Assembly: GCA_921293015.1 (NCBI GenBank)
Contig: OV121092.1
Span: 28,435,264 to 28,499,263 of the forward strand
Direction: 5' to 3'
DNA from: Phorcus lineatus
Lineage: Eukaryota > Mollusca > Gastropoda > Trochida > Trochidae
DNA length: 64,000 bases
Shown in pieces: positions 11,690 through 23,438 of this stretch (positions are counted from its first letter, which is position 1; every line of letters begins with the position of its first letter). Made by a program: the position numbers and the translations under genes. The notes under the pieces are model-generated. The model did no database searches. It was not told the DNA's origin and was given only the letters and a program-made list of their open reading frames with translations.

Positions 11690-11955
11690 TTTTATAATAT
11701 GTACTACTTATACTTTCTTTCTTAGACTATACCTATGTTAATAGTTTGTATAATTTTTAGTGCATCTTACAATACCTTTTTACATTAATTTGACATGTTG
11801 TATCTCAAGGTCTTAACAGTCATATGTAATCTCTCGTAACTCTTTTGGGTGGCATTTGTACTTTTATCTTCGTTGTATTAAAAACAAACATTGTAAACAA
11901 GTTGTACTTATGGTGAGACTTTAATAAACTATATTGTATTGTATCTAATGTATAA
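11690..11955 (+). mobile_element. LINE 3' UTR fragment with TATTG-type tail
   Basis: The stretch ends ACTTTAATAAACTATATTG followed by further TATTGTAT, i.e. AATAAA then a short pentanucleotide tail, as in 5'-truncated non-LTR insertions. No coding sequence is attached. The 5' boundary is approximate. Confidence 0.5.
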
Positions 11956-12895
11956 ATGATAAACAAAACAAAGCATTATATAATATGAACTGAATATAAA
12001 CATGACTTCTTTGAGAGGCATTTAGAAGTTGATAAAATAAATAGAGAATAAGTTTTATGGAATTACAACTCTTTATTGCATGATTGCGACGTTTGGTGTA
12101 GATGGAAAGTTGAGTTACTTTTGATTGGTTTTATCGTCATTATAGTCATATCATATACAACTGTCTGTTGTTCAATGCAATGTATTTTTAACGATTCATC
12201 ACAATATGAAACTTTGTCATGTGTTTATAAATATCCAAAAAAAACTAATTGTTTGGAAAACATAGTATCAGAGATGTAAACGACGACAAATTGATGTAAA
12301 AAAAATCATACTTTTTATCGATGAAAGTAAAACATTTACAACTAAATAGCTTTTTTAGCCGCATGGTTTATAAATTGAACACATTGCTTGAAAAATCTTC
12401 CTTAGGGGTAATCTACTTTATTTTTCATTCTTAAATGATATAATAGCATGATCCTTTCTTTATCACTCTGTGAATAAAAGTAATATAAAGAAAATACATG
12501 ATTTTTTTCAGAAAAGGCAGTCATCCGTTTAAAATTCATTCAAATGTAACCTATAAACAAATATATATTTACAAAATCGTATAATTTCTTTCTAGAGAAT
12601 CTTACACATTTTACCCTTGGAACTTTTAATCCAACGTTACACAAAAAATCATTGCCCCAAGCCCTTCTCAATCCTTCCCGCCTGTTTTTCGTTTCAATAC
12701 AGACAACAGAAAGAAACAATAATTAAAAACACAAAACCTTTGTCACATATATACTAATTATTGTGAAATTAAGGCATTTCTATTGAATCTAACTACAAAG
12801 CAAAATAAGTCCCGGGGCAGGACGAGAATTTGTTTAGAACTACAAGATGATTTGACAGGTTACAAGGTGTTAACGACAGACAGGGGAAACACGTA
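11956..12895. other. AT-rich intergenic DNA
   Basis: A 67-aa open frame (12076-12279, +) has one hydrophobic stretch but no family signature. No gene is supported. Confidence 0.45.
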
Positions 12896-12897
12896 CC

Positions 12898-12999
12898 CTC
12901 CGGCTCATCATCCTTCGAAATAATAGCCTGGATTCGACATTGAGGTCGCCTTGATAAGCCAATATTGGACTTCAAATAGTGTCGACCTCTGTTTCTTTG
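12898..12999 (-). other. Possible isolated coding exon
   Basis: On the minus strand an open segment reads into SRRPQCRIQAIISKDDEPEG and stops being plausible exactly at G|GTACGTG, a good splice donor near 12897. Base composition is less AT-rich than the surroundings. The upstream acceptor is unclear (AAACAG|AGG near 12990 is one option). I do not recognise the family and no partner exon was found, so this may be chance. Confidence 0.15.
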
Positions 13000-13090
13000 A
13001 TGTCAACATGCGATCCGAAGGTTTTAAAAAGTGATGCTAGTTGTAAAAGTAATTTCTTTGTAAAACGTCGAATGTTTAATTTCGTTATTG

Positions 13091-13348
13091 TTAGAAGTTT
13101 TTGTACTTGATATTAGAGTACTAGACAATTCTTATGGATAACAACTTCTTTATTTGATATCTCACGACGTCTCTGGGCTACTTCTTGCCCCTTGTTATCT
13201 TCTTTATTTGATATCTCACGACGTCTCTGGGCTACTTCTTGCCCCACCTGAAGAAGGGGCAAGAAGTAGCCCAGAAACGTCGTGAGATATCAAATAAAGA
13301 AGTTGTTATCCATAAGAATTGTCTAGTATTATTACACCAACTTCTAAA
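13091..13348. mobile_element. Fold-back Penelope-like element remnant with hammerhead-like core
   Basis: Two 73-bp arms (13119-13191 and 13256-13328) are reverse complements with one mismatch. Between them lie a 54-bp direct duplicate of part of the left arm (13192-13245) and a 10-nt loop. Shorter mirrored TTAGAAGTT/AACTTCTAA blocks extend it outward. The right arm has CTGAAGA (13248-13254), a GGGC/GCCC stem, and GAAACGTC (13274-13281), the order of the hammerhead ribozyme core (CUGANGA, stem II, GAAA). Hammerhead motifs are known in Penelope-like retroelement terminal repeats. An extra A after CTGAAGA weakens the match, so catalysis is uncertain. Confidence 0.5.
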
Positions 13349-13880
13349 TGCCTTTGAAGAATTTTTGATATTAGAAGTGTATAAATATTTCGAAAACAGG
13401 TTTAAGAGGATGAATTTGTGAATGATATACAGGTAGTCAGCTTCTCCGGCATAGACTAAAGCGCGCCAGTCGCCATTATTAGCTAATTTCAACCTTGCTG
13501 CTAACCGCCAAAATTTGTGTTTTGAGTACAATGCCCTCTTCGGCTAAAATTTGTAATTCTCATTGTATTTCTCACTGGACTATTGTGATTAGCGGCAAAC
13601 ACAGTAAATTTGAGGAAATGTTGCAAGGCTAAAATTGGCTAGTCATTTGGGCTGGCGCAAGTTATGCCATGCGTGGGAAGATGACAGGTGGTGCGAATCC
13701 TCTTCACAGTAGGATTGCTCACCTGAAGCAATTAAATCCGAAACAGTCATGATTTGGTGACAGCTGAAGAAAGTAAATCCTACACGATCATAATTGAGAA
13801 GTATTTTACTCGCGCTTCCGAAAGAATTTATTCTGTGAGCTGTATTTTAGGTCTTTAACTTTGAGTACCTTGTTAAAAGA
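13349..13880. other. Non-coding stretch with a short dispersed motif
   Basis: The motif AGTTATGCCATGCG near 13661 recurs near 35309, hinting at an old dispersed repeat. No gene is seen. Confidence 0.3.
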
Positions 13881-13940
13881 CATATAGACATACGGAAGTA
13901 CATATAGACATACGGGTGTACATATAGACATACGGGTGTA
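13881..13940 (+). repeat. Tandem repeat, 3 x 20 bp
   Basis: Three contiguous 20-bp units, CATATAGACATACGGGTGTA; the first differs from the others at two positions. Confidence 0.95.
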
Positions 13941-14037
13941 GGAAGAAAGCCAATGAAGCCATGTTTACTTATCTTAATCTTTGCAGGTATTCTAATTAAA
14001 CAGAACATATTTCCCAAGTCAAGTGGCCACATAGAAG

Positions 14038-14222
14038 GTTGTTGGAGTCAAATATGTCAAACTTTGTAAATGGTCTTATAGAGAAGTGGTAGTTGTTTCA
14101 GAAAACTATCATTTTACAGCTTATCAATTCAATAGGATGACAAAAGAAAGATAAAAGTCGCAAACCGGACAATGGCGCGCGCCAATGCCTCAACATTTTG
14201 GATACTTATTTTCAGTAGATTC
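14038..14222 (+). repeat. Dispersed repeat, copy A
   Basis: Shares an ordered set of blocks with 53642-53850: GGAGTCAAATATG.CAAACTT, GAGAAGTGGT, AAACCGGACA.TG.CGC, and a closing TTATTT.CAG.AGA. Both copies have the same orientation and are about 39 kb apart. No TIR or RT sequence is visible; the class is unknown. Confidence 0.6.
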
Positions 14223-17200
14223 AAAGTCAAACGTTGGCTAGTAGTGTTAAATAAGTTATTTAATCTTTACTTAAGAAAATATCAACGTTCATATGGATAT
14301 TTTTCGATCATCAATGGAAACCAGACAATAATTTATTTTTTGCATTTAGAGATACAAATGCAAGTTCAGGAAAGGATGTCAACTCAGGATATATGTTAAT
14401 TTATCTCTTATTTAAGTGCCATAATAATTATTAAACGTACTCTTTGTTACTTTAAATCAAATGTATTCATCTATTCGAACGGTCTGAACGTCTCTAGCTA
14501 ACTTTTGAAATTTTTGAATGAGTGGTATAAATATGCAGATATAATGATGTTTCTTAATGAAGTTTTATTTAATTTTGATTTATATCTTTGAGTCGACGGC
14601 GCTGCCATACACCAAAAAGTCTAACATTATTTTGGAAAGGTATATAGTTTCACGAATCAGTCATTGAGTGCTTCTATCATTCGAACACATCGAAATTTCA
14701 AAATTACTACTTATATGACGAGTTTTGAGTCTATTGCGTTTTAAAACTTGTAGATACATCGACATTTTTATACAATTATAACCAAAATATATCAATCTCA
14801 AATCCCCGTTCAATATTTGTAACCATGTTGACATAAGGTATTATAATGTTCTTGAAAATTTATTTGTTAATCAAATCCTTAAATATTTTACATTTTTTAA
14901 AATAAACATTACTTATATTTTCCATGATAACAAAAAAATTTCTAACCAGTCAAGGACAGATGATCTATTGTATTAATCCGAAGCTTCAGTAAAATCACAG
15001 AGCATTCCCATTGTATAGTTCATCTTAACATGAAAACTACATCTTAACTTGTCTAACGAGTCCATGTACACTCGTCCAAGAAACTAAGCCGATCACTTAA
15101 AATTGGAAATCAATCATCGGCGAGGGTGCGATGAGAATTAATTAATTTATAAGTACTTTGCGAGGGATAACAATTACAATTGATATATATTTTCTATTTT
15201 TATTAGGCAATGAGAACATATGGTTTACTCTCTTGATCTAAGAAGATTTGATTGATATATGACTTACTCATCTTTTCAAAGCGAATTTTCTTCGTTTTTT
15301 TCAGTAGAAAATTGCGGGAAAACAAATGATCATGAATACGCTTCACATTCGAAACACCTCGGCCCTCTCCGTTACTCTCCGTTACACGCGTGGCTCTCGT
15401 AGTTTCGAATGTACGCTTCAGTCATTCAGTCAAATTCCATCGTAAAAATAGATCTCTGCGTCATTATAGCAAAGGATTGGCACGGAATTCCGACCCAATA
15501 ATACTGGGACGGGAAAATCTCTGACTCGCAAATGGTGAACAGAGTTACCTGCTCTTTGGTGCCTGTCGCTAAGATTCAATGTGTTCAGTTATTGAAACAT
15601 TTTTTATGTATATGTAGAAATGTGACGCAGTTAATCATTTATGTTATACATGTTATGTGAATTGTCTGTTATCTGGCCAGAATAACTATCTCGACAAAAA
15701 CTGTCATAAGGTTCATCGAAATATGGCGTCATACTATTGCTACGTCATCAGCATTATATCCAACCATAATGATTTAAAATAAACATCATTTTAAAAAGTA
15801 GGTCAATTACTGGACTCTACTGACATTATGTAGCACTGTTGGTCTTGACCTAGGATAAAATAGCATTGTTTTATTTGAGAATAGGGGTGAGAAACGAATA
15901 TAGAATATATTCGTATGATTTCTAAGATATAGTTAATTATGCTGACATTAAGTTTCGATATTTTTTTTAATCATATTCTAAAGTGATTAAAGGTCTTTTA
16001 GGAAATAAGGAGAAAACATATATACAACAATAGTTTCCTAATGTTATCGATATATACAACTGATGACATATATAACTTTGAGTGAAAAAGAAGTAAAAAT
16101 TCAAAGATTTTAGATTATGTTGACTTTCGCAAACCTTCTTGCACGCCCTTCACTAAAGAATGAAATAAGTGTAGTATTGGGGATGTCCAGCCTTTTCGTT
16201 CACACCATGACGTAATCGGGTATCCAGCACGTGACACGAAATAAACGTTGTTCGCCGTGCATTCCGTGAATATCGAGGTACTTTGCAATATGTTTGAAAT
16301 ATGTACGAAATATAAGAGTCTTAGAATTTGTTGGACTTTTCTTATTGCAAAGTTCTTTTTTATGAAATAAACTCGAATAATTAAATCGAATGAACTTATG
16401 TTAAAGAAAATTGATGTAGCAACATTTTGAATTACAAGGTTTATTGAAAGGTTAGATTAACTATGCGCAAGATGCACTTATGTTAATTTAATAATTTCTT
16501 GAATGCCCCTTAATTTCACTTGACAGAATAAAACAACATGTTTCATTCAAACGTTAGTCGAGTTATTACAACTGTAACACTGAATCAGATAATTTCATAC
16601 AATTATGTACGGAACAACCGTAGAGTACGGAACCGTAATTATGACATTTAGGCTACCTAATTATTGAAAAGCCGTGAATTGAATAATATTTAGAAACCAC
16701 CCTCGAAATTCCACTGTCGTAGTAAAACACCATAAGACGTCCTAAGCCGTCAAGCATACAATTGAAATGGACAGATTTTAAAACTTGTTTCAAATTGCCA
16801 GGATGTGAACGGAGTGCACGGAGTGCATGTGATGCATGCATTTATTTCGTGTCTCGTGCTATGTGCATGATGATTTTTACAGTTTAAACGCTCAGTCGGA
16901 ATATACCTTGTTTTACAGATTTTATTCACGCCTAAAGGGAAGGGGCCAAGGAAAGGTTGTGGAAAGTAAAAAAATCTGAAACTATAGAATTTTCGTTTTT
17001 CACTTGGACCAATTTTTTTTATTAGCTCCCCATGGATACAGGGTTAATATACATTGCATTTCCATGATATGAGACGAAGATCAATATATTTGGAGCGTTT
17101 TGTTACAAAATGAGTCAAAATGAGTTTTTGAATATTGGGATGAGTGGCCGCCATTTATAATGAAATTGTCAATTTCAATTTTTTTTAAATAAATCTTTCT

Positions 17201-17500
17201 ACCATGAAAATCTCCCTTCATTGTTTTTTTTTGTAATAAGTGAATCTAGGAATCGGAGTTTTAATATTACATATATATTTTTGGGCAGAGATAATGATTT
17301 GATTCAGTGACAAACTTTTGTGTAATATTACAAACCAAATCAAGTATTACGAAAAAGTTATCTTTTGAGTAAAAGAATCATTGATCAAGTTCAAGTCCAT
17401 TCCAGAATTTCATGGTTTCTCAACAATCCCAATAAACATGACATATGCTCTCAGAAACATCCTTGAAGAAACTATACAAATCATTGGCAATGTGGTTCAT
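14223..17500. other. AT-rich intergenic DNA
   Basis: No gene is seen over about 3.3 kb. A GC-richer patch at 15340-15420 contains an 11-bp inverted repeat (ACATTCGAAAC/GTTTCGAATGT) around a doubled CTCTCCGTTA. Small open frames at 14172-14399 (+) and 16653-16841 (-) have no recognisable content. Confidence 0.5.
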
Positions 17501-17502
17501 TT

Positions 17503-17762
17503 TCAGCAGAATCCCACCTCGGCAGCTTTGTCTGCAGTAGAGATCTGTTCTACACGCAGTCAGCTTTGGGTGCAATGCTACACTGAATTCAGTGCAGTAT
17601 CACCTATGATTCGCTAGTTCCAGCCGATGCTCGCAGGTTTCACCGCAATACATAGCCACAATAGTGTTGCGGGTTTTCTCCCTGCAATAATACTGGCAGC
17701 CGCGATATCGGTGAAATACCCTTGAAAGGTAGTGATAAACCCCATATCACCTCACTTCATTT
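17503..17762 (+). mobile_element. SINE copy 1 (GCCGCGATAT family)
   Basis: Shares a long ordered similarity with 31585-31890: a degenerate B-box remnant (AGAATCCCAC), TCTGCAGTAGAGA, GAAATGCTACACTGAA-type block, GTTCGCTAGTTCCAGCC, TTTCACCGCAAT.CATAGCCAC, TTCTCCCTGCAATAATACT, GCAGCCGCGATAT, and a 3' CACCTCACTT end. Probably tRNA-derived. It covers part of a 78-aa chance frame at 17381-17617. Confidence 0.75.
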
Positions 17763-18110
17763 TCAGCAGTGCCTTTTTTGTAAAGAGTCATATTTTGTAC
17801 TGGAAGTTAAGAAGTTTAACATCTTTTATACCATATCTGTACAAGATGAAAGCGTTGTACCAGTCAAAATTACAGTCATCAAACACTAGTTCTCATTTAT
17901 TACAAATCTAAAGTTTATCATGTTTCGAGTCATAAAACAATCTTAATCATTTAGCAGGTTTCAACAAATGTTTTTGATAAAACTGACGTATAAATTATTT
18001 ATAGGAATATTTCTTGTACCTTTCCAATTATCAGGCAAGCTGTGAAGAAGATAGTTAAAATCAAGTATTGTCACTTGGACCAATTGATATGTTGTTATCA
18101 CATTTTCCAA
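17763..18110. other. AT-rich non-coding stretch
   Basis: I see no gene or repeat here. Confidence 0.5.
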
Positions 18111-18116
18111 ATTGTA

Positions 18117-18177
18117 TCGGGAAATACATGGACAGTTTTACGGCCTCGAGGTCAAACTGTCCTTGTATTTCGCGATA
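18117..18177. repeat. 61-bp hairpin
   Basis: Arms of about 24 bp (ATCGGGAAATACATGGACAG on the left, mirrored by CTGTCCTTGTATTTCGCGAT on the right) flank a GC-rich loop with CCTCGAGG. It could be a minimal fold-back transposon. Confidence 0.6.
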
Positions 18178-18688
18178 GAAGTAAGAAACTATGGTAATAA
18201 CAGTTACCTGTCAAGATACTATTAAGCCATGTTGCCTCGGACGACAGGATCCAAGTTATATGGAAAAAACTGCTAGGACAATCCGTCCATAGCTACTTAA
18301 CAAACGTGTGTTTCATTACTTTCAAAATTAATTCAAATGTTATGTAAAATGGTTTCCATTAAATCCAAGCTGCATCCATCCAAAACTTACGATTTGTGAG
18401 AAGAAGAAAAACATACTCCCGTCACAATCTTAAATATGATACTCATAGTACTAAATGAACACATTTGGCAGGGATTTATTATATTTCTGGAATAAAAAAT
18501 ATCATTTTAAACTTTGTTTTTAAATACAAAATATTTCATAATATTAAAACCATTTTGTTCGTTTTGAGCAGTTTTGTTTCTAAAATGTTTTCAAATAATA
18601 TTGTATTGCAGGAATAACAAAATATAAATTTTTATTTTGGCCTCATGTTCCTTCTTAGGAATGCCAAAATTGTTTATGCAGAATAAAC
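18178..18688. other. AT-rich non-coding stretch
   Basis: I see no gene or repeat here. Confidence 0.5.
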
Positions 18689-19499
18689 ATGATACCCTCA
18701 CAAAACGATCAAAACGATTTGACCGTAAATTACATGTTTATTGCTATTTGTTTGCTTTTTGCTTTTTGCTATAATTCTGTTGAAAATATATTGAACTCAT
18801 GTGGGCTTAGCAACGTATATAATTCTCCTAGTAATTATAATCGAACATGGCAAATGGAAAATATTCTTAAAGATCAGTTTTACCAAACTTGGAGGAATTC
18901 CGTAGAAAAAAGCCCAAAAGGAAAATTATTATAAATATATTAAGATGTTGACATCTTTTGATGCTTGTCTTTTACTACCCAGATATATTCATTACCCAAT
19001 ATTAAGATTCAGAACTTCTAACCATTGTTTGCCTATCGAGACAGGGCGTTGGAATAAAATTCCTAGAGAACATAGAACATGTGGATTATGGGATTCGCCG
19101 TCAATTGCAGATGAGTTTCACTATTTATTTCGTTTTCCCGCTTTTCATGAAATTAGAAGAAAATATATTGCCGGAAAACTACTTAAATTTTATCTTAAAG
19201 ACAGTTATTTACCGCAACAGACTTTATTGTTCTTAGAAACCTGGCAAAGTTCATTTATGTGATAGTATCTATAATAACAAAAGATACAAATACCTGTACC
19301 AATACCTTGTAAGATGATTGTACATTTTCATATCTACAATTGTGTTTCTATATATCTTGTTTAAACCCACCGCCATTTTGACCGATTGTATATTATCTAT
19401 ATATATTTGTATTTGTACTCTTATACCACCAGTATACCACCATTGGTGGTCTTTGGAGAATGAAGAAGTTGAAGTTGAAGTTGAAGCTAAGAAACGGTG
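18689..19499 (+). pseudogene. Frameshifted LINE fragment: C-terminal end of an RT ORF plus 3' UTR
   Basis: Two open segments (18689-18934 and 18945-19262) lie in different frames and are continuous once a one-base shift near 18925 is allowed for. The second contains ILRFRTSNHCLPIETGRW, then ADEFHYLFRFPAF, the C-terminal pattern of non-LTR ORF2 proteins (RFR..H.L.IE..R, then DE.H.L..CP.F). The intact LINE at 45.5-48.2 kb has the corresponding LARFRCLAHNL and GDEFHFLLVCPYF. The final Cys of the motif is lost here. The 3' UTR runs to a (GAAGTT)n tail ending near 19490. It is an inactive remnant; no RT catalytic part is present. Confidence 0.75.
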
Positions 19500-19587
19500 A
19501 GTAATTAACATTTTCGCCATATGGTTATTTTACATTGGGATTCTTACACTGTGAAACAAACTGTCTACAGTTGTGTATGTTCTACAT

Positions 19588-20245
19588 AGAGATTATTACC
19601 CGAGGAAGTGTGTCATATGACTTTTACGAAACGAGTGCGAATTTCTTTATTACCGATTCTATTTAATTTAGAATACACGGAATGCGGCCTGCTTCCTTTC
19701 CGGCGGCCCGCCACAGTGACGTCACGAACAATGGTTTTATGACGTCACAGACGACGTAATACGGTAACTCGCTCTGAAACAATCGTTGCTAGGCAAAAGT
19801 GATATGTGCACATGTGCTCATATTGAAAATATGTCACCACTTATGATTAACCATATGGGTAATAAATAGAGATTATTACCCAAGGAAGTGTGTCATATGA
19901 CTTTTACGAAACGAGTGTGAATCTTTTTATTACCCGAGCGAGAGCGAGGGTTATACACAAATTCGCACGAGTTTCGTAAAAGTCATATGTCACATTTCCG
20001 AGGATAATAATTTCTTTATTACCGATTCTATTCCATTTCAAAAGCATGGAAATATTCAGAAAACGGCCTCCTTCCCTTGCGACGGCCTGGTACAGTGACG
20101 TCACGAACAATGGTTTTATGACGTCACATACGACGAAATACGGTAACTCGGGCTTAGACAATCGTTGCTAGGCAAAAGTGATATGTGCACATGTGCTCAT
20201 ATTGAAAATATGTCACCGCTTATGAATAACCATATGGGTAATAAA
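19588..20245. mobile_element. Two tandem copies of a dispersed MITE-like family (copies 1 and 2)
   Basis: Copy 1 (about 19588-19866) and copy 2 (about 19867-20245) follow the same order: GAGATTATTACCC.AGGAAGTG, TCATATGACTTTTACGAAAC, TTTCTTTATTACCGATTCTA, a CGGC-rich block, paired TGACGTCA sites about 20 bp apart, AATCGTTGCTAGGCAAAAGT, GTGCACATGTGCTCATATTG, and AACCATATGGGTAATAAA. Copy 2 also holds a mirrored segment (ATTACCCGAGCGAGAGCGAG, then GTTTCGTAAAAGTCATATG), making an internal inverted repeat with its own left end. Frames at 19904-20161 and 20165-20371 fall in or next to it and are probably not genes. Confidence 0.8.
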
Positions 20246-20843
20246 TGTGAATATGACATCGAAACTAAGAGTGATTTTGATGATGGTGATAGATTATTGC
20301 ATCGCAATATTATCACTTTCAAATCATTATATTTTTATTATATCATACCTACCTTTGTACCTCAACCATAGCCAATAACCGCGATAATATTACAATAACG
20401 ATGTTCACCCTTTGGAACAATACGATGTTCCGCGTGCATTATTAAAGGATTTTAGCGTGTGCAGTCTACCGTAACCATATAACTTGTGCAAACGACTTCA
20501 TGGTTGAGTAGACTGTGTTGATTTCAACTGTTGTAACATTGGCGATTTGTGTGAATATTCGTATGCAACCGATAGGGAACCTTCTGTGTTCTGCGGTCAA
20601 GCGTTGAGCTTCGCTCCATTGATAGTAAGCATGGGTATTAGTTTCACTAAATAATTCAAAAGATCAACGTGACAAATCGATTCGAGGATGCACGAACGTG
20701 AAATGCGAGAAATGGGCTGTATTTCATAGACAGAATGACGAGAAGGAAAATTAATTTCAAATTTAGTTCAGTTCATTGACTCCGAGAATCATGACCATAA
20801 TTTTCATTTCATATATACTCAACTAAACAAGTAACGGTCCACC
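20246..20843. other. Intergenic DNA
   Basis: I see no gene or clear repeat here. Confidence 0.45.
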
Positions 20844-21560
20844 TCAGTAGTCAATATCTATACATCATATGGGTCTCTATAGTAACCAAAGAATGTCTCA
20901 CTTATAAGAATTCGTTCATTAGTAAAATGTGTAGTTATAAAATTCCAAATGAAATCAACTAGTATAACTGAAAATATACCTGAAGTTATAATTTTTCCAA
21001 TAACTTTATCTAGTATAACTGAAAATATACCTTAAGTTATAATTTTCCAATAACATTATCTAGTATAACTGAAAATATATTAGTTATAAAATTACCAATG
21101 ACCTTAACTAGAATGAGTGACAAAATACCGTCATGTAAAAGTCAGTGTCACATTTCCTCAAACATTGGGTATATATTCTCAGTTTTGGGCCATTCGTCAT
21201 TCAGTAGTCAATAGCTATACATCATATGGATCTCTATAGTAACCAAAGAATGTCTCACTCATATGAATTCATTCATTAGTAAAATATTTAGTTATAAAAT
21301 TCCAACGAAATCAACTAGTATAACTGAAAATATACATGAAGTTATAATTTTTCCAATAACATTATTTAGTATAATTGAAAATATACCTTAAGTTATAATT
21401 TTCCAATAACATTATCTAGTATAACTGAAAATATACCTTTAGTTATAAAATTACCAACGACCTTAACTAGAATGAGTGAAAAAATACCGTCATGTAAAAG
21501 TCAGTGTCACATTTCCTCAAACATTGGGTATATATTCTCAGTTTTGGGCCATTCGTCATT
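20844..21560 (+). repeat. 357-bp tandem duplication with internal ~50-bp repeats
   Basis: Unit 1 (20844-21200) and unit 2 (21201-21560) match over their whole length with few substitutions. Inside each, a subunit starting CTAGTATAACTGAAAATATA and ending TCCAATAACATTAT occurs about three times. Each unit also holds CTATAGTAACC and a TCAGTGTCACATTTCCTC block. The local nested duplication looks recent. Confidence 0.93.
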
Positions 21561-22490
21561 CTTCTTCTGGTTGTTGTTGTTGTTGTTTGAACCCAGAGCT
21601 ACCTAAATACTCATATTATTATCTATACCAATGTGGTGGAAAGTGAAAGTCAGAAAAATACTTATTCTTCTTCCATTTTCCATATATTACTTTTGGGGAT
21701 GGTTTATTATTTACCAAACGTTTTGGAATATTTCATCAAAGGAATGATTTGGCAGAGTTGCAGGCTCTCATTCTGTTAGAAAATTCTAAGTAACAAATAG
21801 ATATTCACTCTGGTGTATTTATGATAAACAGTCAATATCGTCCAGATTTGACGGGAAAAGATTTTCAGTCAAGGTGTTATTTCGGGGTTAAAGTTCAATC
21901 TTTTGTACGAAACATGTTATCACATTGTTAGACCGGATACAAATTGTCCCTGATGAAGCTTTACAACGTTATGAATAAGTTCTACAATGTTCAACAAGAG
22001 CTCCACATAAAATCATCAATCAATATCATCAAAACCAGCCGAACCTATCGCTCTACTAGTAGTGCTGTCAAACGCCCTCAGAAGCACAATTTGATGTCTT
22101 GTCGGACCACTATTTGTTGTAATTCATGGAAGGTGAAAGGTCACAGTCAATACTCAGATCAGAAACGCAGAGAGGTGCAATTGACAGGTTCTACCTTAAT
22201 TAAGTGAGATTGGGTCACTAAGTGTACAATTTTATTATGTTTTTAACTGAAGAAATGTGTTTACTATTTACAATCAACATCGCTGAGTAAACGACATATT
22301 ATTAACTGTAATGAGACGATCACGAACTAATTATTGGATGATGTCGTACGATGCTCATGACAATCGAAATCTTTGATACTTCAACCATAATTCAACAATC
22401 GATTACACAGATTTTCAATATTTTAGGAATGTAACAAATAGAATATTTGATATTTGGTCTAATATTACATATGTCTCACCTTATGAGGTA
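21561..22490. other. Intergenic DNA with a short (TTG)n run
   Basis: A (GTT)n run lies near 21571-21589. An 87-aa open frame at 21944-22207 (+) has no recognisable domain. No gene is supported. Confidence 0.4.
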
Positions 22491-22491
22491 T

Positions 22492-22494
<3 letters not shown>

Positions 22495-22564
<70 letters not shown>
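22495..22564. repeat. (AT)n microsatellite
   Basis: About 35 perfect AT dinucleotides. Confidence 0.97.
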
Positions 22565-22568
<4 letters not shown>

Positions 22569-23438
22569 CCTTATTCTGGGCAACTAGTTAACATTTGTTT
22601 CAATTTCACTGTTTTGGTATACTTAGTATTTAACAGATTATTACCTAAATCTCAAATCATTGTATTATTGATGCGGGTTAAGAGGGATCGAGAGAAAGAG
22701 CACCCCTGCTTTGTCCACATGGCGTTTTGCTTTTAATTCAAATATCTTCTTTATGTATTTTCCACGGAGCTCTCATACACTACATAATTCATTGAAATAG
22801 AAATTCTCTTATATAATTTTCATAATTTTAGGTAACTTTTATAACGTGCTTTGCCTACTTTTCAGGTATTGTATAATATAAAAGCTTGTACATCTGCATG
22901 CCAAAAGTTTGTTGACTTACCTGCGTATCCTAGTGCAGATATCATGTACTTTCACATGTCTTTTAGGCATCGTAGCATTGCGAAAAAAAACCATGTGGAA
23001 TTTTCAATACAGATGTTAAGATCTATTATACCTTAACGCAATCTGGGGTCAAAATTCGGAGAAAAAAACTTGTTTTAATTTTACCCTAAAATAATTTATT
23101 AGGGATCAACAGCATTAAAAAAACGTCACGTTTGTTCCTGTGAATTAGGTCAACGTGACTGTGTTTATTGTGTTTATCAGAGAGTCACTTTTGACTATTT
23201 TGATAAAAGATTACGGAAATCGGTATTTCGAAAATGTAACCCCTTCTATTTTATCATGCCAAAATTCGAATCTTTTCATGATAAAGACCCATCCATCCCT
23301 AGGCCCTAGATAAGATATTTTACTCATGGAAACTGACGTTTTACTGACGTCTAAACTAAACCTTAATTACATTATATTTGCATTAAGATACAACAGTAAG
23401 TGAACAAACTTTTAATAGGCAGCTTAATTTACTGTGTC
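22565..23438. other. AT-rich intergenic DNA
   Basis: A 61-aa open frame (22851-23036, +) has no recognisable feature. No gene is seen. Confidence 0.45.

Noticed and set aside
20870-20885. X-box in the 357-bp duplication (GTCTCTATAGTAACC)
   Set aside because: The left half departs from GTNRCY and it lies in repeat units with no gene beside them.
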